Assembly (NCBI GenBank): GCA_036245525.1
Contig: BTPG01000005.1
Coordinates: 211,642,788 to 211,706,787 of the forward strand
DNA length: 64,000 bases
Origin: Semisulcospira habei
Taxonomy: Eukaryota; Mollusca; Gastropoda; Semisulcospiridae
Reading direction: 5' to 3'
Numbering within the stretch: the first letter of the stretch is position 1; the number at the start of each line of letters is the position of its first letter. The notes under the pieces are model-generated. The model searched no databases and was not told the DNA's origin. It saw nothing but the letters and a program-made list of their open reading frames with translations. Positions 32,640-45,196 of the stretch are shown here, one piece after another. A program made the position numbers and the translations under genes.

Positions 32640-33340
32640 TAGTTTCTTTTCTGTGCCTGTTCACTTCTCTGAAGGGGGTGCCTTTGCATAATACACGTTT
32701 GGCAGTCACCCTGTACTTCCACAGAAAGACTAGCACTTCAGCTTCACGTCACACGTTTCTACACCTGTGTTGCGCGTTCCCTCCGTCCTAACTACTGATC
32801 ATAATGATCTCCACTGACTTGTATTGCGCGTGGAGCCGCGAGCCTAAAATAGCGGGTCGGACAAACGCGTTATCGCCATATATAGGCCGCGGAACACAGT
32901 GCCGTTTCCGTACTGTCCAGTCTCTTAGCCTTAGTCAGTCCCAGGCAACCCGTAATATTTCAATCCCCTTAAAAACACTACCGCCCACCAGCTGCACATT
33001 TGCCATGCACAAAATAACAAACAAACAAAAAACAGCACATTGACAGTCTCATTTCTTGGCTATGAACCTGATTCCTTACCAACCGGCCCCACACCTAAGC
33101 ACAGCTGAAATCAGCGTGCCCCTCAAATCACTACGTCAACGGCAACTCAACATAAGCCCACAATTGTCCACTGGATAAGCTCAGGATGGTATGAATCAAA
33201 GCACCAAACATGTCTCCTCTCATCTAAACAGAAATTTTCAGCAAATTCCAACATTCAGCCCTACTACAAATTTTCAAACAAGGCAAACATTATTTTTTAA
33301 AAAAACACCGGTTCTTGCACTGCCTGAACTGCCAAATTTG
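32640..33340. other. No gene or recognised repeat
   Basis: About 700 bp of mixed-composition sequence. I see no long frame, hairpin or tandem repeat. Confidence 0.5.
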
Positions 33341-33342
33341 AA

Positions 33343-33480
33343 TATGTAACATGACCTGTAGTAACTCATTTTGGTTTAAATCGTTTATTACTTTTGCAAA
33401 ATACATAAAAGAATATACATCACTTATCATCAGATCAAAACAAGCCACAGGCTTATATGATGATCTGGACACTCTGTTAT
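33343..33480 (-). repeat. Interspersed repeat shared with 55035-55165
   Basis: TTGCAAAATACATAAAAGAAT and ATCAGATCAAAACAAGCC occur in both. Read on the minus strand it ends in AGTAATAAACG, resembling a LINE 3' end with a polyadenylation signal. Confidence 0.6.
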
Positions 33481-33689
33481 ACTATTTGCAAAATTTGCAT
33501 GACGGTGGTATGCAGATTTTAAATACAATACAGGTAAGTGAATCAATATATCAAGAGGCAGGCGACTGATATGTCGCAGGGGGTACTAGTAAATATAATC
33601 TAGAGGTTAATATCAGAAATCATTCCAGTCAAGCATGGCACAGTGTTTATTCAATCATGCATCGTTTTAAATTTAAGTTTTACTACCCT

Positions 33690-34088
33690 GACTGAAAATG
33701 TAGATCACGTTCATAAGAAGGCTCAACAAAGACTGTACTTGATGAGAACGTTTAAAAGTTTTAATGTTAGCACATGAATTTTAATGACAGTTTATAAGTC
33801 ACTTGTAGAGAGCGTTTTGACCTTTAACCTTTGTCGTGGTATGGAGGTCTCACTGGTGAAAAAACAAAAGCAAAGCTGTCACGGGTCGTCAACCCGGCGA
33901 GCAATATTGTCGGCATGAGACAGACACAGTTGTCCGACTTGTATTCTCAGGCCTTGAAGCGAAAGCAGTCCAAAAACTGTTGTGATTCTCACCACCCTCT
34001 CAAAGGCGCTTTTGAATTCCACAGTTCAAGGTGCCACTTTCTCCGCGTAAAAATATCAACAAGAGATCATTTGTGCCATCAGCTGTGA
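33690..34088 (+). pseudogene. Degenerate LINE ORF2 C-terminus
   Basis: Across frames it reads HVHKKAQQRLYLMRTF, then SLVESVLTFNL, then SRVVNPASNIVGMRQ and LYSQALKRKQSK, a typical LINE C-terminal order (KKAQQRLYFLR..., RLVNxASKVIG...). Stops and frame changes interrupt it. It probably belongs to a different LINE family from A-C. Confidence 0.7.
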
Positions 34089-34292
34089 ACGTGGTTAATT
34101 CATAACTAGTCTATTTGTACCCTCAGGTCTGTGATAAAGCTGGTCCATGATGCTGTATACCAGCTGGTGAACCTTAACGTGATATCTGATAGTAATGTGA
34201 TAATTATATATGATATTATATACTTGTATGACGGGCCTTCCTCGCGCAATACCTGTGATAGGCCTACTAACTAGCCAGTGTGCTATACGAGT

Positions 34293-34293
<1 letters not shown>

Positions 34294-34391
<98 letters not shown>

Positions 34392-34394
34392 TTG
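34294..34394. repeat. (GT)n microsatellite
   Basis: About 100 bp of GT. Confidence 0.9.
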
Positions 34395-34571
34395 CAGCTT
34401 CCAAATCTACAATATGTTTCAATATGTTTTCATATTTTAGTAGTATCTTTAGTATTCGCTTAATTTACGTCATTATGTCTTACTTGTGTGTTTTATGTTT
34501 CTGAGAGCCAAAGAAAATTTTCTATTTTATGCTTGTTGTTTAATGGACCATAAAGTTTATTACTTGAAATT

Positions 34572-34772
34572 CAGGGGAGGATTGGGGGATGTGGGGGGGG
34601 GGGGGGGGAGGGTCCAGAGGTTCCGGACCCCACCCCCCTCCAGGCCCATATTTAAAAAAAAAAATGCTATATAACAAAATGCTTTTTTGGGGTGTCTGGA
34701 ACCCCCCCCCCCCCCCCTTTGATATTTTTATTTTTTTTGGCGAACGGTTTTAGAGCCAACACGCACGCGCCC
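34572..34772. mobile_element. Left part of a CAG...CTG element
   Basis: CAGGGGAGGATT opens it and AAAATGCTATATAACAAAAT follows, as in the elements at 26085 and 31138. It is cut off before the right end by the L2-like tail at 34779. Confidence 0.6.
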
Positions 34773-34778
34773 TAATAA

Positions 34779-34850
34779 TAATAATAAAGGTAATTTATAT
34801 AGCGCCTAATCACCAAGGTGCTCTAGGCGCTTTACAATCGCAGTAATGAA
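34779..34850 (-). mobile_element. L2-like LINE/SINE 3' tail
   Basis: On the minus strand it reads GCGCCTAGAGCACC and GGCGCTATATAAATTACC, then (TTA)n. Only the terminal part is present. Confidence 0.6.
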
Positions 34851-34925
34851 ACAAAGCAAAAAAAAAAAAAAACAAAAAAAAACAAGCACACAAAACAACA
34901 AAAATACATTGATTTACAAGGAGCA

Positions 34926-34932
<7 letters not shown>

Positions 34933-34994
<62 letters not shown>
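34933..34994. repeat. (CT)n, left of a short insertion
   Basis: About 62 bp of CT. Confidence 0.9.
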
Positions 34995-35920
<926 letters not shown>

Positions 35921-35921
35921 A

Positions 35922-36081
<160 letters not shown>

Positions 36082-36361
36082 CGCGCGTGAGTTTATATTT
36101 TTGTGTTTGTGCGTATGTGTGCATAGAGTCATATTTGTGTGGTATGCATCTATATAGTTTCATTTTTTGTTAGGCTTGATTCTGTATTTCTTTTAGTTTT
36201 CCTGTTTTGACACGCATGTTTATTTTTTAATCTTTATGATGTGCGTTGTATGACTGTGAACTGTATGCGGGCTGTGTAGTGTGTGATTTTCAAATCCAAG
36301 CTTAAAACACACCTTTTCTATGTTGCATATAAGTAAAGATTATTTTGTCTGCCGGCTCATA

Positions 36362-36368
36362 ATGTGTG

Positions 36369-36401
<33 letters not shown>

Positions 36402-36559
36402 ATGTGTGTGTGTGCGTTCCTGTGTGTGTGCGAGCGTTGGTGTGTGTGTGTGTGTTCGTTACTGTGTGTGTGTGCGTGCGTTGGTGTGTGTGTGTGTGTG
36501 TGTGTGGGGGGGTGTGTGTTGCAGCATGTTCGTGTGTGTCTGCATGTGTGTGGTGTAGA

Positions 36560-36619
<60 letters not shown>

Positions 36620-36620
36620 T
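36362..36620. repeat. GT-rich interrupted microsatellite
   Basis: About 260 bp of GT with GCG, TTCG and GGGG breaks inside the L2-like 3' UTR. Confidence 0.85.
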
Positions 36621-36719
36621 GTAGAGAATGTTTGTGCCTATGTGCTTTTATTTACTTTTGTGTGAAAACGTTGTTTTGTTTCTGATAGTGTTTAATGGTA
36701 GTTCTTAGCTTTATGGTAG

Positions 36720-36768
36720 TAACGGCAAGTTTGAAAATTGGTTCTGTCACCAAATACTTTTACCGTTA
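36720..36768 (+). other. L2-like 3' UTR stem-loop
   Basis: TAACGG pairs with CCGTTA across a 37-nt loop. The first pair is T-A here and C-G in LINE-A. Confidence 0.65.
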
Positions 36769-36790
36769 TAAAATAAAGGTTCATTGTCAT

Positions 36791-36844
36791 TGTCATTGTC
36801 TCTCTCTCTCTCTCTCTCTCTCGCGCACACACACACATACACAC
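36791..36844. repeat. (CT)n and (CA)n between two opposed LINE ends
   Basis: About 28 bp of CT followed by CA with a GCGC joint. Confidence 0.85.
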
Positions 36845-37550
36845 ACATTATGAGCCGGCAGACAAAATAATCTTTACTTATATGCAACATAGAAAAGGTG
36901 TGTTTTAAGCTTGGATTTGAAAATGGAAAGAGATGATGAGTGACGCACATCAGCTGGGAGAGCGTTCCATGTCAGTAATGGGACCAAAATACGAAAATGC
37001 ACGATGACCTTGAGTGACCTTATTACATCTAGGGATACGGAAAACACGAGTGTCTGAAGCAGAGCGTAGTGAGCGGGATGGTGTATACAGCTGGACAAGA
37101 TCAGATAAGTAAGGAGGGGCAGAACCAGAGATAATGTTGAAACAAGTAACACAGACTTTATACTGAATTCTGTATGAAACTGGCAGCCAGTGCAAATCGG
37201 CTAGTAGAGGCATAATGTGTTCACGTTTTGGTACACGAAAAATCAGACGTGCAGCACAGTTCACGACTCTCTGGATTTGGTCAAGAAAATCAGTTTTGCG
37301 GAACACCGTACAAAAGAGAATTGCAATAGTCTATTCGGGACAACACAAGGGAGGTAACAAGAACTTCAACAGTCAGCAGATGTCGAACAGTGCTGATAAT
37401 TCTAAGTTCAATGAAGGCAAGCTGGCAAACTTTCTTCACTTGTTCCTTCATTGTCAGCCTGATGTAAAAAATGACACTCAAGTTACGGGCCGAGCTAGAA
37501 AAGGAGATGGCGATCTCGCCCACCATCATTGACTCAGGAAGATCAGCACT
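36845..37550 (-). pseudogene. L2-like LINE ORF2 C-terminal half, minus strand
   Basis: Read on the minus strand it shows ARNLSVIFYIRLTMKEQV, LVLSRIDYCNSLLYGVPQN, then a frameshift, RVVNCAARLIFRVPKREH, LLADLHWLPVSYRIQYK, YTPSRSLRSAS, FSYFGPITDM and, in another frame, WNALPADVR and [15 protein letters not shown]. This is the L2 order. Two frame changes make it dead. Its 3' UTR start is an inverted copy of 36290-36370. Confidence 0.8.
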
Positions 37551-37816
37551 GCACTTCTCTTCCTTTCCTTCCCCCCCTCCTGAAGTCTCCCTCTCCGCCT
37601 CCACTCCCCTCCCCCTCCCCCCCCCCTCTCCCCCCCCCCCTCCCCCCCCCCCCCCCCCCGCACCCCCGCTTTTCGATTTTTCGGAAGCAACATTATCAGG
37701 TTGAAGGTCCCAAACACCCCCACCCCCACCACCACCACCACCACCACACACACACACAAGCAGGTAGTTCACCACCCTCCCCCCCCCCCTCCCGATGTAA
37801 CTGATCCACCCCTGCA
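37551..37816. mobile_element. Right part of a CAG...CTG element
   Basis: C-homopolymer-rich sequence ending GTAACTGATCCACCCCTG, as in the family at 26085 and 31138. The left end is missing. Confidence 0.5.
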
Positions 37817-38250
37817 ATTCAATTCAACTTTAGTCTGGGCGGCTCGGCAAGAAACTACGGACACGCCCACCATGATTTGACGGATATTGCCGAACAATGC
37901 CGAGTGTGTCGTCAGCACTTCCGAGCATGCCGTCACGGAGATCACCGTGTCAGCGCTGCGGGTTCATGGCCATTGTGCCGGGTTTGCGGCGCTGAGGCAG
38001 CGCTCACAGGCCTACACGTTTTGGCGCTTTTGGTCGTCTACTGCTCATTACTGATCTGACAGTAACTGCACTAGGCAAGGTAAGACATGTATTTTTCTTT
38101 GGTTTGGGTCATATTCCGTGTGATTTCGTGCGAGTGATTATGAAGCAGATAGCCGATTTCATGGATTCACGCGTAGTGCGTATCCAACAGCGTGTGTGTC
38201 ATCATCGCGTCTGCAGAGAAGCCCGTGTGTTTACTGACGCCGATGAGGAA
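37817..38250. other. No gene recognised
   Basis: A GC-richer stretch with a short 60-codon plus-strand frame (37877-38059) that matches nothing I know. Followed by TGACAGTAACTG and unassigned sequence. Confidence 0.4.
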
Positions 38251-38257
38251 GTAGAGA

Positions 38258-38330
38258 TGTAGGCACGGCCGTCCAGAGATGGAGATTCTCATGGGCCCCA
38301 GCGGCTGCTGAGAATCTGTGCCTCTGCAAA
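38258..38330. mobile_element. Degenerate CCTCATGAG-family hairpin
   Basis: GGCACGG...AGATTCTCATGGGCCCC pairs loosely with CTGAGAATCTGTGCCTC. Confidence 0.5.
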
Positions 38331-38852
38331 CAGACGCCGGGCCGGGTCGATTTGTACACGCCGTGTTCAAGCAGCCTGGCTCAGACTATGATTGATGTAA
38401 ATATAAATTATGCTGTCTTGCTATGTGTGATTGTGGCGTAGATCTGTCTCGGTTGCGGTGTGACGGATGTCAGTGAGGACAGTGTAGCGTGCCCGAAACT
38501 CAGTCTTTTGCTTGATCTCTCCCACTGTAGTGGTTAACCGCTACGTTTTCATTGTGTAAAAATATTGGCATATTTAGATTTATGTAGAATGTGCAATTCT
38601 GGCCTCGGCCTGGAGGGAGGGTTTAAACGTGTGATATAATCAGCAAACCGGCATAGTCCGTCTTCATAGGGGCTCGAATAGAAAGTGAATGGGTGAATCG
38701 CCGATACCCAGCGCCGGCATAACTTGACATCAAGCGGGCTGTCAGTGAATTCAGTACCTCTACACTAAAACGGCCGCTGTGAACATGTACAGCCTTGGGT
38801 CTAAAATCCCATATCAGGAAGCACAGCACACCAGTCCTGAGTTTGTAGTTAG

Positions 38853-38925
38853 GTCCATTCAAGGGTAGTGCCAGAATAGCTTGGCGCCCATTGGCTTAGT
38901 CTGGCACCACCCTTACTGAACTGTT
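38853..38925. mobile_element. Degenerate GCTTGGCGCC-family core
   Basis: TTCAAGGGTAGTGCCAGAAT and AGCTTGGCGCCCATTGGC are followed by a shortened right arm. Confidence 0.6.
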
Positions 38926-38988
38926 TCGGCTCCGCCGTGAGCTGGCTTAATTGTCTGCTCGGCGTTAAACCCAAATAACTAACTAATT
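38926..38988 (-). repeat. Short interspersed repeat (TTTAACGCCGAGCAG type)
   Basis: The minus strand reads GGGTTTAACGCCGAGCAGAC and a run of TTAG. Plus-strand copies lie at 48187-48241 and 58703-58743. Confidence 0.65.
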
Positions 38989-39204
38989 AAACGGTTTCTG
39001 TTCTAGCGTATCAGGATGAAGGTTGGAACCTGCCTATTTTTCTATAGTGAATGACTATGATCTTACGGAAGGGGAAAGGGGGACTGGGGGGGGGGGGGGC
39101 GAGGAGTGTGGTGGTTTTCAAATGATCTAACGTCGAGGGCCTGTGCTTGTATTTTGTGGCCTACGTAGTGACACGGAACATCTTTCCGCAGGCTGTCTGG
39201 CGTT

Positions 39205-39450
39205 GATTGGGTCATTGATAACTTCATTGCCGCCGCTCTTTGTGTGAAGGATTCTATTTGGTCCAGGCATAAATGTACGGTAAGATTGATTGGGCCATTG
39301 ATAGCCTCATTGCCGCCGCTCTGTGTGAAGGATTCTATTTGGTCCAGGCATAAATGTACGGTAAGATTGATTGGGCCATTGATAACCTCATTGCCGCCGC
39401 TCTTTGTGTGAAGGATTCTATTTGGTCCAGGCATAAAATGTACGGTAAGA
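39205..39450. repeat. ~80-bp tandem repeat, three copies
   Basis: Units contain GATTGGGCCATTGATAACCT and TTGGTCCAGGCATAAATGTA. The copies differ by small indels. Confidence 0.85.
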
Positions 39451-39699
39451 TGCCGCAACAAAAATCCAATGCATTTTGTTTGGACGTCAGTGATGAACTT
39501 CATTTTTTTTTTACCCTTTACAATGTTATGAATTGGTGAATCGATTCGATTAGTTCTGGGTTCACGTCCACGGCACAGAAGTGTAATGGACGGCCCTGAC
39601 GGGCGGGTTATGGGGGACAGTGAAATCTATTGCCTTGGAGTACGACCTGAACATTGATCAGGCGCACTCCAACTGTGCGACTTTGATTTACCAGAACCT

Positions 39700-39848
39700 T
39701 TCAACGGACATGCTGTTGAACCAATCCGTCTTTTCCCCCTGGATTGCGAGTCCAGCTACCGGGGCCGGGACGGGGATTCGAACCCGCGACTCGGTGATTC
39801 CCTTCGCTCACCTGCTCCGACGCTTAACCGACTGAGCTATTTCGGACT
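39700..39848 (-). mobile_element. tRNA-derived SINE head
   Basis: On the minus strand TAGCTCAGTCGG (A box, 39829-39840) and GGTTCGAATCC (B box, 39774-39784) lie about 45 bp apart, enough for RNA polymerase III initiation. The surrounding sequence does not fold into a full tRNA with paired acceptor ends, so I favour a SINE. Confidence 0.55.
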
Positions 39849-39977
39849 CTCGATTGGTGAATCGGTGCGGAGTATCACGGAGTGTCCGTCATTGACACTA
39901 ATACCGATAAATTACAAAGAGCATGGCGATAACGCCAAGCGCAAACGTGAGGCCGTATAAGCCACATACAACCTTCA

Positions 39978-39984
<7 letters not shown>

Positions 39985-40071
<87 letters not shown>
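39985..40071. repeat. (AC)n microsatellite
   Basis: About 85 bp of AC. Confidence 0.9.
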
Positions 40072-40072
<1 letters not shown>

Positions 40073-40408
40073 GCACTCCTATGTCGAGTTTTTTTGGTGA
40101 AGTGCCGTTGACTAGGACTAGGAAGTGAATTCCTCGCCGGCTTTATCAATGTAAACATCACGAGCACCGTTTGTACAAATAAAACCCTTCTTGGTTCAGT
40201 CTAATCCTGACCTGACCTTGTGCGGGTCTAGAGAGTAAATTATGTCAGCACCACAGGAAGACACGCCTCCTACCGTTAGCTATACTGGCGGATATCTTCG
40301 CACCGGTTAGGCCCCGAAAATCACTGACCCCGAGACCGGTTCCTAACTTTGCATGCACGCAGCCGTTTGCACGGTTTGGTAGTTTGACGTTGCAAGCCGC
40401 AGATTTGC

Positions 40409-40608
40409 TTAACCCTCTTATCCCCACGGCCACGGCCACCGCATTTCCAAACTATGGACCAGTTGTAGGAGATAGATTGATCATGATAATTCAAGGGTAG
40501 TGCCGGATGAGCTTGGCGCCTTCAGGCGCCAAGCTCACCCGGCACTACCCTTGAATTATCATGATCAATCCATCTCCTGCTGCAGGGTCCCGGGGCTAAA
40601 AGGGTTAA
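40409..40608. mobile_element. TTAA hairpin MITE, GCTTGGCGCC family
   Basis: It starts TTAACCCTCTTATCCCC and ends GGGGCTAAAAGGGTTAA. The core arms are GGATGAGCTTGGCGCC and its near complement. Another GTTAACG follows at once. Confidence 0.8.
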
Positions 40609-40734
40609 CGGTTAACGTCACTGACAGCGGTCGCAAACTCCGGTCTTTGAAAGCACGCCAAATTTAACACGGGATTTTCCATCAATCGAAGAACGTGGGG
40701 ATTTTATAAAAAGAATGCCAAAAAGAGGCAAACA

Positions 40735-40826
40735 ACCTTATGAGCCCCCACATCTGCGGTAAGTCAGTGCATCTGCGGTAAGTTAGTGCATCTGCGGGGG
40801 TTCGTGAGGTTCTTTGACTCTTGAGA
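40735..40826. mobile_element. Degenerate CCTCATGAG-family hairpin
   Basis: ACCTTATGAGCCCCCACATC pairs with GGGGGTTCGTGAGGTT. A 19-bp ATCTGCGGTAAGT(C/T)AGTGC duplication lies in the loop. Confidence 0.55.
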
Positions 40827-40984
40827 ATTTCGGGTGTTGTCAATGGGCTTACCATTAAAGCTGCATACAGGAAATTGTCCTAAAACATTAGTGCATTTGA
40901 ACAATGTCGCCTTCTTTAATCCGTTACATCGTGAGGCTGATTTTGTAAAATTTGCTTATTGTCCTATAAAGGTTATATTACAGA

Positions 40985-41085
40985 TTAGGAGATAGATCAA
41001 CTGTTTTAGTTCAAGGGTGGTGCCAGAATAGCTTGGCGCCTGAGACGCTAAGCTATTCTGGCACCACCCTTGAACTATCAGTCAA
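40985..41085. mobile_element. GCTTGGCGCC-core hairpin with other outer arms
   Basis: The core AGAATAGCTTGGCGCC and its complement are present, but the outer arms are not the TTTAGCCCC or TTCTACCCC types. Confidence 0.6.
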
Positions 41086-41183
41086 ATGTATTTCAAGCAA
41101 TGGTGTATCAGAATGATAACGGTAAAATTAAAGGCCCACCACCGCCGTCACTGTTCAAAGATACACTTATGTAACAGATGGTT

Positions 41184-43716
41184 CCTCGCGCTGGGACCAT
41201 ATTTCGTTGAGGCGCGTCCCCTGGGTGGTGGATAGGGGGTCCCTCGTGAGAGGGGTGCACCGAATGAAATAAGGTGCCGTTAACCAACATGGTCTAAGGG
41301 AAGGAGACCCCGACAGAAAACCCCTAGTCCTCCTAGTAAGGGGGTTGGGCGTGAGGGTGGCTTCCCCACCCTGCAAATAAAGAAATAGCTAAAAAAAAAA
41401 CGCCGACGAAAAGACAAACAGCAATTACTTTCCTGGAGGAGGAAGGTTCTTCTATCAGAATATTTATGACGTCGTGTGGTGAAAGACGGAAGTCTTCGAA
41501 AGCCACAAGACCGAGCCGCCTTTCTCTAACAAGGGACACAATCATGGGCACATGGAATGTCAAAACCATGTACCAGAGCGGCAAGGCCGCCCAGATAGCA
41601 GCGGAAAAGCAAAAGTACAACCTTTCCCTGCTAGGTATCAGTGAAGCCAGATGGACTCAGTCTGGCCAGAAAAGGCTGTTGAGTGGGGAGATGATTCTGT
41701 ATTCAGGTCATGAAGAAGAGAATGCCCCCCCCCCCCCCCCCCCCCATACAGGAGGTGTAGCATTCATGCTGTCACCAGTGGCACAGAGAGCGCTGATTGG
41801 CTGGGAACCTCTTGGGCCAAGAATTATCACAGCAGCCTTTAGAACTAGGAGAAAGATCAAGTTAAACGTCATCCAGTGTTATGCGCCCACCAATGACCGT
41901 GACGAGGAAGAGAAACAAGAGTTGTACGACTGACTCCAGAGTGCTGTGGACAAATGTGCGGAGCGAGACATCACCATCGTCATGGGTGATTTTAATGCCA
42001 AAATAGGGGAGGACAACACCGGATACGAAGAGGTGATGGGGAGACAGGGACTAGGGGAGATGAGTGAGAACGGGGAGAGGTTCGTAGACTTTTGTGCTCT
42101 AAACAGACTTGTCATTGGAGGCAGCATCTTCCCACACAGAAGAATACACAAAGCAACGTGGGTCTCACCTGACCATACTACAGAAAACCAAATAGACCAT
42201 ATCTGCATTAGCAAGAAATTTAGAAGATCCCTTCAAGATGTTCGAGTGAGGAGGGGAGCAGATGTCGCCTCAGACCACCATCTGCTTACCTTAAGAATAA
42301 AGCTCAAGTTAAAGCCGCACAGAGACAACAAGAAGACAGCGCTATAATGTAGGCCTCCTGAGAGAGACGGGAGTGAGAGAAGAGTTCAAACTGGTGCTGT
42401 CCAACTGGTTTCAACTACACAACTACAGAGGAATCACGTTGCTGTCAGTACCAAGAAAGGCATTCAACAGGATCATACTGGAGAGAATGAAGAGCTCCGT
42501 TGACCCCCAGCTGAGAGACCAGCAAGCAGGATTCCGGAAAAAAACGATCATGTACAGACCAGATTGCCACTCTCCGCATCATCGTGGAGCAGTCTCTGGA
42601 GTGGAGCTCCCCGCTGTACGTCAGCTTTGTGGATTACGAGAAAGCATTTGACAGCGTGGACCGAGAGACTTTGTGGAAACTCCTACGACATTACGGTGTA
42701 CCCACAAAGCTCTTCTGCCTGATCAAGAGCAGCTACGATGGCATGACATGTCGCGTGGTCCACGAAGGGCAGTTCACCAGGGAGCTCCAGATCAGAACCG
42801 GCGTCAGGCAGGGTGTTTACTGTCTCCTTTCCTCTTCCATAGACTGGCTCATGAAGAGGACCACAGAGCAGAGAAGAAGCGGAATACAGTGGACACTGTG
42901 GACACCGCTTGACGACCTCGATTTTGCAGACGACTTGGCGTTACTGTCCCACACTCATCAACAAATGCAGGACAAGACCACGAGGCTTGCTGACATCTTG
43001 TCTCAGGTGGGCCTCACCATCCACAAACAGAAAACAAAGACAACGAGGCTGAAAGCAACCAGGGAAGAACCAGTCTTGCTTGCTGGCACCCCGTTGGATG
43101 AGGTGGAGTCCTTCACCTATCTCGGGAGCATCATCGACAAAAATGTGGCACTGATGCAGATATCAGAGCACGAATCGGTAAAGCCAGAGCAGCCTTTCTC
43201 CAGGTGAAAAAAAGTGTGGAGTTCCAGATAGCTGTCACAACACACCAAAGTCCGGATTTTTAACTCAAACATAAAAGCAGTTCTCCTATATGGAGCAGAG
43301 ACTTGCAGGTTGACAAAAACCACAGTCAACAGAGTACAGATCTTCATAAACAATTGCCTTAGAAGAATCTTGAAAATCCACTGGCCAGAGAAGATCAGCA
43401 ACATCAGACTTTGGAAGAGAACAGAGCAGATAACAGCAGAGAGTTAAATTGGGCGAAGAAGATGGGGATGGATTGGTCACAGTCTGAGAAACCAATTTCC
43501 AGTATCACTAGGCAGGCACTGTCATGGAACCCCCAGGGAAAGAGGAAAAGAGGCAGGCCGAGAAACACCTGGCGTCGAGACCTCCAAGCAGACATCAAGA
43601 GACTGGGAACCACCTGGAGTAAAATCGAAGGAGAAGCACAGGACAGGAGTCGCTGGAGGTCTCTCGTCGACGGCCAATACCCTGGGAGGGGTGACAGGCA
43701 TAAGTAAGTAAGTAAA
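41184..43716 (+). mobile_element. RTE-like LINE, about 2.5 kb, internally deleted
   Basis: TAACAGATGGTT at 41172-41183 and 43717-43728 is the target duplication. The insert has a 5' leader, an endonuclease, reverse transcriptase parts, a C-terminal domain and a (TAAG)n tail. The related repeat at 48263 gives an independent empty site. Confidence 0.85.
41466..43707 (+). pseudogene. RTE-like endonuclease-reverse transcriptase, broken
   Basis: The endonuclease runs from MGTWNVKTMYQSGKAAQI through LLGISEARWTQ and NVIQCYAPTND to a TGA at 41931, then on through VMGDFNAKIGEDNTG and QIDHICISKKF to 42347. A deletion removes the region up to NYRGITLLSVPRKAFNRI (42420). A frameshift follows near 42560, then VDYEKAFDSVDRETLWKLL, DDLDFADDLALLSHTHQQM with the catalytic FADD box, and after more shifts GRPRNTWRRDLQADIKRLG to the stop at 43707. 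It cannot encode a working enzyme. Confidence 0.85.
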
Positions 43717-44029
43717 TAACAGATGGTTACGAAATGCTACGCACAGGTCTAGTTAAGGTTCATTTAGACACAAGACAATCCAGTTCAGCACACGTCGTCT
43801 GTATATCAAGTAACCCGGCGACAATGACTCCGTACGTTATTTGTATGAGAAACCGCTAAAAATAGATTGACACGCTAACCGGCTGCGCAGAATAAATAAG
43901 TGCAATTACGCGTGTGCTTTTGCTTCGATCCCAACTGCTGTGTAAGTTCATTAGGTGTGTCGACAAGGCATAATAAACACAACTGGTGCTGCAATGTGCC
44001 TTCAGATTTACGCGTAATGGAACTTTAAT

Positions 44030-44600
44030 GATCACTGTCATTCATAACGTGGAAATGGAGTGTTCAGTTCGTGTTCTGTCGGTTCAGGGTCTAGACAGAC
44101 CTAGCGTCTTACGCTGATTCTCAAATTGTCTGACTCAGACTTGCCTGTCAAACTGTCTGATTCAGTCATGATTCACAGTATCAGTTGTGGAGAACTGCTG
44201 GTTGCTGGGTAACGTGTTATGAATTACGTGACATCTTCAGTTGCATGTTGAACTGGCGCAAGCCGAGCGAGGACGGAGTGAAGAACACACAAGCACTATG
44301 TTTTTTCATCACAGCTATTATTGTTCAACTGTGGGTTTCAAGTCCTGAGGCAACGCTTTTCTGGCGAGTCGATCAGTAGTTGGAAGGCCGTACATTATCG
44401 ACATTGCGGTTCTGGTGGAGAGAGTACGTGCGAACTTGTACCATAACGCCTGCAGGTTGCGCTTTTTCAGTCCCATGTGTCTCCATAGTCATAGATTATG
44501 CGATGCAGGCGCTCATGAGAATCTATGGCTGGCAAGGGCGCATTTACTGAAGCAGGTTGGATTGATAGAGGGTGTCGGTTTGGGACGACAGAAGGTTAAA
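44030..44600. other. No gene recognised
   Basis: Unassigned sequence. A weak CCTCATGAG-family hairpin trace (ATAGATTATGC...GCGCTCATGAGAATCTATGG) lies at about 44485-44530. Confidence 0.4.
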
Positions 44601-44610
44601 ACCCCAGGCC

Positions 44611-44815
44611 TCGACCCTTTTAGCCCCAAGGTCTCTCATTTCTCAAATTTTGGACGTGTTTACTAATGACAGTTGCAGAAGATGGATTGATCATGGTAAT
44701 TCAAGGGTAGTGCCAGATTAGCTTGGCGCCTTCCGGCGCCAAGCTAATCTGGCACTACCCTTGAATTATGGTAAAGCAATTTCCTGCTGTAGTGCGTCAG
44801 GGCTGAATGGGTTAA
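44611..44815. mobile_element. GCTTGGCGCC-family MITE, right TTAA intact
   Basis: ACCCTTTTAGCCCCAAGG is the left end (TTAA lost) and GGGCTGAATGGGTTAA the right. The core hairpin is perfect around TTCC. Confidence 0.75.
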
Positions 44816-44845
44816 TGAGTGTTTAGTGTCTGGGAGAAAAACACG

Positions 44846-44847
<2 letters not shown>

Positions 44848-44921
<74 letters not shown>

Positions 44922-44992
44922 GCACACACACATACACACACGCACGCACGCACGCACGCACACGCACACACACACACCATAACACGCAAACA

Positions 44993-45029
<37 letters not shown>

Positions 45030-45196
45030 ACAAACACAACATACACATAAAAAAAACACACACACACACGCACGCACACACACACACGCACGCACGCACA
45101 CGCACACACACACACCATAACACGCAAACAGATACACACACACACGGAAACAAACACAACATACACATAACAAAACACACACACACACACACACAT
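44848..45196. repeat. AC-rich compound microsatellite with ~145-bp duplication
   Basis: A CA run followed by CGCACGCA blocks. A segment with ACACACCATAACACGCAAAC and CGGAAACAAACACAACATAC occurs twice. Confidence 0.85.

Larger units (their letters stand above)
36283..36790 (+). mobile_element. L2-like LINE 3' end, plus strand
   Basis: It begins in the ORF2 C-terminus ([15 protein letters not shown] and stop). A GT-rich 3' UTR follows (36362-36620), then a TAACGG/CCGTTA stem (36720-36768), AATAAA and a (TTGTCA)n tail that runs into CT. Confidence 0.75.
41128..44029. repeat. Interspersed repeat, copy 1, split by an RTE-like LINE
   Basis: Sequence on both sides of the LINE (41128-41183 and 43729-44029) aligns with the uninterrupted copy at 48263-48634. 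The ends read ATTAAAG and CTTTAAT. The class is unknown. Confidence 0.7.

Noticed and set aside
36283..37550. Twin-priming inversion
   Set aside because: The order is 3' segment then inverted 5' segment on the plus strand, opposite to the expected arrangement, and both arms contain the same part of the element.
41466..43207. A host nuclease or developmental protein gene
   Set aside because: The motif order is endonuclease then reverse transcriptase, with a target duplication and a tail; it is a LINE.
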